Below, piece after piece: positions 5,489 through 6,422 of a stretch of 6,422 nucleotides of DNA. Under the pieces are notes generated by a model. The model did not search any database. It worked only from the letters and a program-made list of their open reading frames with translations, and was not told the origin of the DNA. Source of the DNA: Candidatus Melainabacteria bacterium. GTDB taxonomy: Bacteria > Cyanobacteriota > Vampirovibrionia > Obscuribacterales > Obscuribacteraceae. How positions within the stretch are numbered: position 1 is the stretch's first letter; every line of letters begins with the position of its first letter. Made by a program: the position numbers and the translations under genes. The DNA lies in assembly GCA_016209785.1 (NCBI GenBank), contig JACQVM010000025.1, forward strand, positions 1 to 6,422. Direction: 5' to 3'.

Positions 5489-6412
5489 TCAATGAGAAAA
5501 GCTTGTCTTAAGCTCAATTGATACCCCTTTGTTGTTTAGCACAACTGCATTCAATAACTTAAAGGTAGCAATTCGCCAAGGCCTAAAACGCCCTCTGCGT
5601 TGCAAGTTAAGGACAACCGTTATCGATGCTAGACGTGGTAATTGAGCTTCAATTTGCTTAAGAGAAAGCTGTTGTCCGGACGCTTGTATTACCCGGCCAG
5701 CGTCCTTGGGTACCAGGAACATGGCCGCTTGAAGAAGTTCTTTTATAAGCCCTCCGTCGCCATCGTCCCTCGGCTCCTCCGGGCGCAAATACGCTCGCCG
5801 GCCGAGGGCTCCTCGCCACTCGTTGGCTCGCTGTACTTCGCCTTCGGTTTGGTGAAGCCCTCCGTCGCCTTCGTCCGGGACTGCTGCTTTGATAGTTCCA
5901 GGTTGCAGGCTTGCTCTAAGTCTTAAGGAAAATCCTTTCCAACTATCTGTCCTTAAGTCTTGAAGTGCACGCTCAAACTCTGCAACTGTCATTGTTTGCC
6001 CGTAAGCTAATTTAAGTGGCAGAAAGTAAGGGCGGTACTGGTTTGAGTTAAAGAAAAGGGGAACAGCAACCTCGGTTGATTCAGGAGCGTCCCATGGCAA
6101 CAGATATGCTGCCGAGTCTTTAAGCATCTTTATTGTAGGTTTGCCAGCATGGAAAGGATGCCCGACAAGAAAGGCTAAATTTGGCTCGTGCCCTGACTCA
6201 TACTTAAGCAATGATCCATAACCACCTTTAGGTGGGCAGTGGCAAGTATTGTCTCCAAAGAATGTCTCAGCTTGAAATAGGTCTGCTTGCTTGATTGCCT
6301 CAAGAAAGCTTAGAGCAGCACATTGTGGCTTAACGGATGGCCAGCTTGACAGTACCCATAAGACAATTATTCCAAAGCAAGTTAGCAGAAAGACAGCATA
6401 AAAGAGTCTCAT
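5489..6412 (-). CDS. Membrane-anchored extracytoplasmic protein of unknown function with an in-frame repeat insertion
   Basis: A 307-residue protein not recognised as any known family. The N-terminus MRLFYAVFLLTCFGIIVLWVLSSW (here split: charged Arg2, hydrophobic residues 3-24) is a single membrane anchor or signal, which would place the rest outside the cytoplasm. Residues 25-175 are mixed alpha/beta with a Cys-His-Cys-Pro-Pro cluster (57-61) near GGYGSLLKYESG. Residues 222-307 contain an amphipathic helix (IKELLQAAMFLV), a QLSLKQIEAQLPRL segment and a strand-rich basic end (QRRGRFRPWRIATFKLLN). Between them, residues 180-221 are charged and glycine-rich (DEGDGGL at 180-186 and DDGDGGL at 216-222), encoded by the GC-rich repeat element described separately. 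That block looks inserted, yet it keeps the frame open. The start at 6412 has GGA about 7 nt upstream. It converges with the transporter gene, with 15 nt between the stops and no clear terminator. Confidence 0.75.
   Translation of the reverse strand: MRLFYAVFLLTCFGIIVLWVLSSWPSVKPQCAALSFLEAIKQADLFQAETFFGDNTCHCPPKGGYGSLLKYESGHEPNLAFLVGHPFHAGKPTIKMLKDSAAYLLPWDAPESTEVAVPLFFNSNQYRPYFLPLKLAYGQTMTVAEFERALQDLRTDSWKGFSLRLRASLQPGTIKAAVPDEGDGGLHQTEGEVQRANEWRGALGRRAYLRPEEPRDDGDGGLIKELLQAAMFLVPKDAGRVIQASGQQLSLKQIEAQLPRLASITVVLNLQRRGRFRPWRIATFKLLNAVVLNNKGVSIELKTSFSH
5747..5768. repeat. Direct repeat copy 1 (distal to the host gene start)
   Basis: 22 bp starting AAGCCCTCCGTCGCC; it matches 5855-5876 except at base 16 (A here, T there). 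On the minus strand it encodes DDGDGGL (residues 216-222 of the host protein). Confidence 0.85.
5767..5808. repeat. Hairpin-forming inverted repeat inside the GC-rich element
   Basis: CCCTCGGC (5767-5774) pairs perfectly with GCCGAGGG (5801-5808). Inside it, CGGGCG (5780-5785) pairs with CGCTCG (5792-5797), with one G-T wobble, around a 6-nt loop CAAATA. The two stems are separated by a 5/3-nt internal loop. In the host gene's mRNA (minus strand) the wobble becomes a C-A mismatch, so the inner stem is weaker there. Confidence 0.65.
5855..5876. repeat. Direct repeat copy 2 (proximal to the host gene start)
   Basis: 22 bp matching 5747-5768 with one mismatch, 108 bp away. On the minus strand it encodes DEGDGGL (residues 180-186 of the host protein), in the same reading frame as the other copy. 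Confidence 0.85.
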
Positions 6413-6422
6413 TGATCTGTCC

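Larger units (their letters stand above)
5747..5876. repeat. GC-rich repetitive element inserted in frame, bounded by 22-bp direct repeats
   Basis: The block has a hand count of 89 G+C in 130 bases (5751-5880, 68%), against 24/50 and 23/50 in the adjacent stretches. Its ends, 5747-5768 and 5855-5876, are direct repeats of 22 bp with one mismatch, both beginning AAGCCCTCCGTCGCC on the plus strand. Their offset is exactly 108 bp, or 36 codons, so gain or loss of one unit leaves the host frame unchanged. Inside are a hairpin (5767-5808) and a 9-bp TCGCCTTCG repeat at 5838 and 5865. No transposase is encoded. The composition and layout resemble a small interspersed palindromic element of the kind known to insert in coding genes (compare Rickettsia palindromic elements); membership of any named family is not claimed. 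Confidence 0.7.

Noticed and set aside
5474..5520. Possible terminator between the convergent MFS and anchored-protein genes
   Set aside because: Only a 5-bp AGCTT/AAGCT stem (5500-5514) with no following T-run on either strand; too weak to call.
5747..5876. GC-rich block as a CRISPR array
   Set aside because: There are only two copies of a 22-bp repeat with an 86-bp interval that is itself structured and coding; no regular repeat-spacer pattern or cas gene is present.
5642..5926. 94-codon plus-strand open frame across the GC-rich element
   Set aside because: It is the reverse of the anchored-protein gene, with no family resemblance or ribosome site; the GC-rich block simply lacks stops.

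Overview
The window is bacterial chromosomal DNA of moderate G+C, packed with protein genes and short intergenic gaps, and the best-supported start codons follow Shine-Dalgarno sites. No RNA gene, CRISPR array, insertion sequence or replication origin was seen. The sequence does not identify the lineage. The gene content (aryl-CoA catabolism, a proton-coupled organic-acid permease, secreted CAP and membrane-anchored proteins) suggests a free-living environmental organism, probably an uncultured one.

Region 1 (positions 1 to 2832, minus strand) is a closely spaced run of four genes. In transcription order they are a PaaA-like di-iron oxygenase subunit (2832-2086), a PaaK-type phenylacetate/aryl-acid CoA ligase (2037-673), a small EthD-family protein (605-279), and an enoyl-CoA hydratase/isomerase-superfamily protein (241 to beyond position 1). 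Gaps are about 35 to 70 nt, and three of the starts have recognisable ribosome binding sites. The likely logic is that the ligase activates an aromatic acid to its CoA thioester, the PaaA-like protein oxygenates or epoxidises the ring, and the crotonase-fold enzyme isomerises, hydrates or hydrolyses the product. The EthD-like protein has no assigned role. The usual partners PaaB, PaaC, PaaD and PaaE are not in this window, so this is either a reordered paa cluster or a different, reduced pathway.

Region 2 (2881 to 4090) holds an exported or membrane-anchored PDZ-CAP protein. It lies 48 nt upstream of the PaaA-like gene in the same direction, so it may be the first gene of the same transcript. 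Upstream is a roughly 200-bp divergent intergenic region with weak promoter-like sequences on both strands.

Region 3 (4091 to 5473, plus strand) is a 12-TM MFS transporter whose first-helix DGMD motif and motif A fit aromatic-acid or metabolite:H+ symporters. It is a reasonable candidate uptake system for the substrate of the minus-strand operon.

Region 4 (5489 to 6412, minus strand) is an unrecognised membrane-anchored extracytoplasmic protein, convergent with the transporter. Its reading frame contains a sharply bounded GC-rich block (about 5747-5876, 68% G+C against roughly 47% in the flanks). The block is bounded by 22-bp direct repeats exactly 108 bp (36 codons) apart and contains a hairpin. 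It looks like a small repetitive palindromic element inserted in frame in a protein gene, and it is the most unusual structure in the window.
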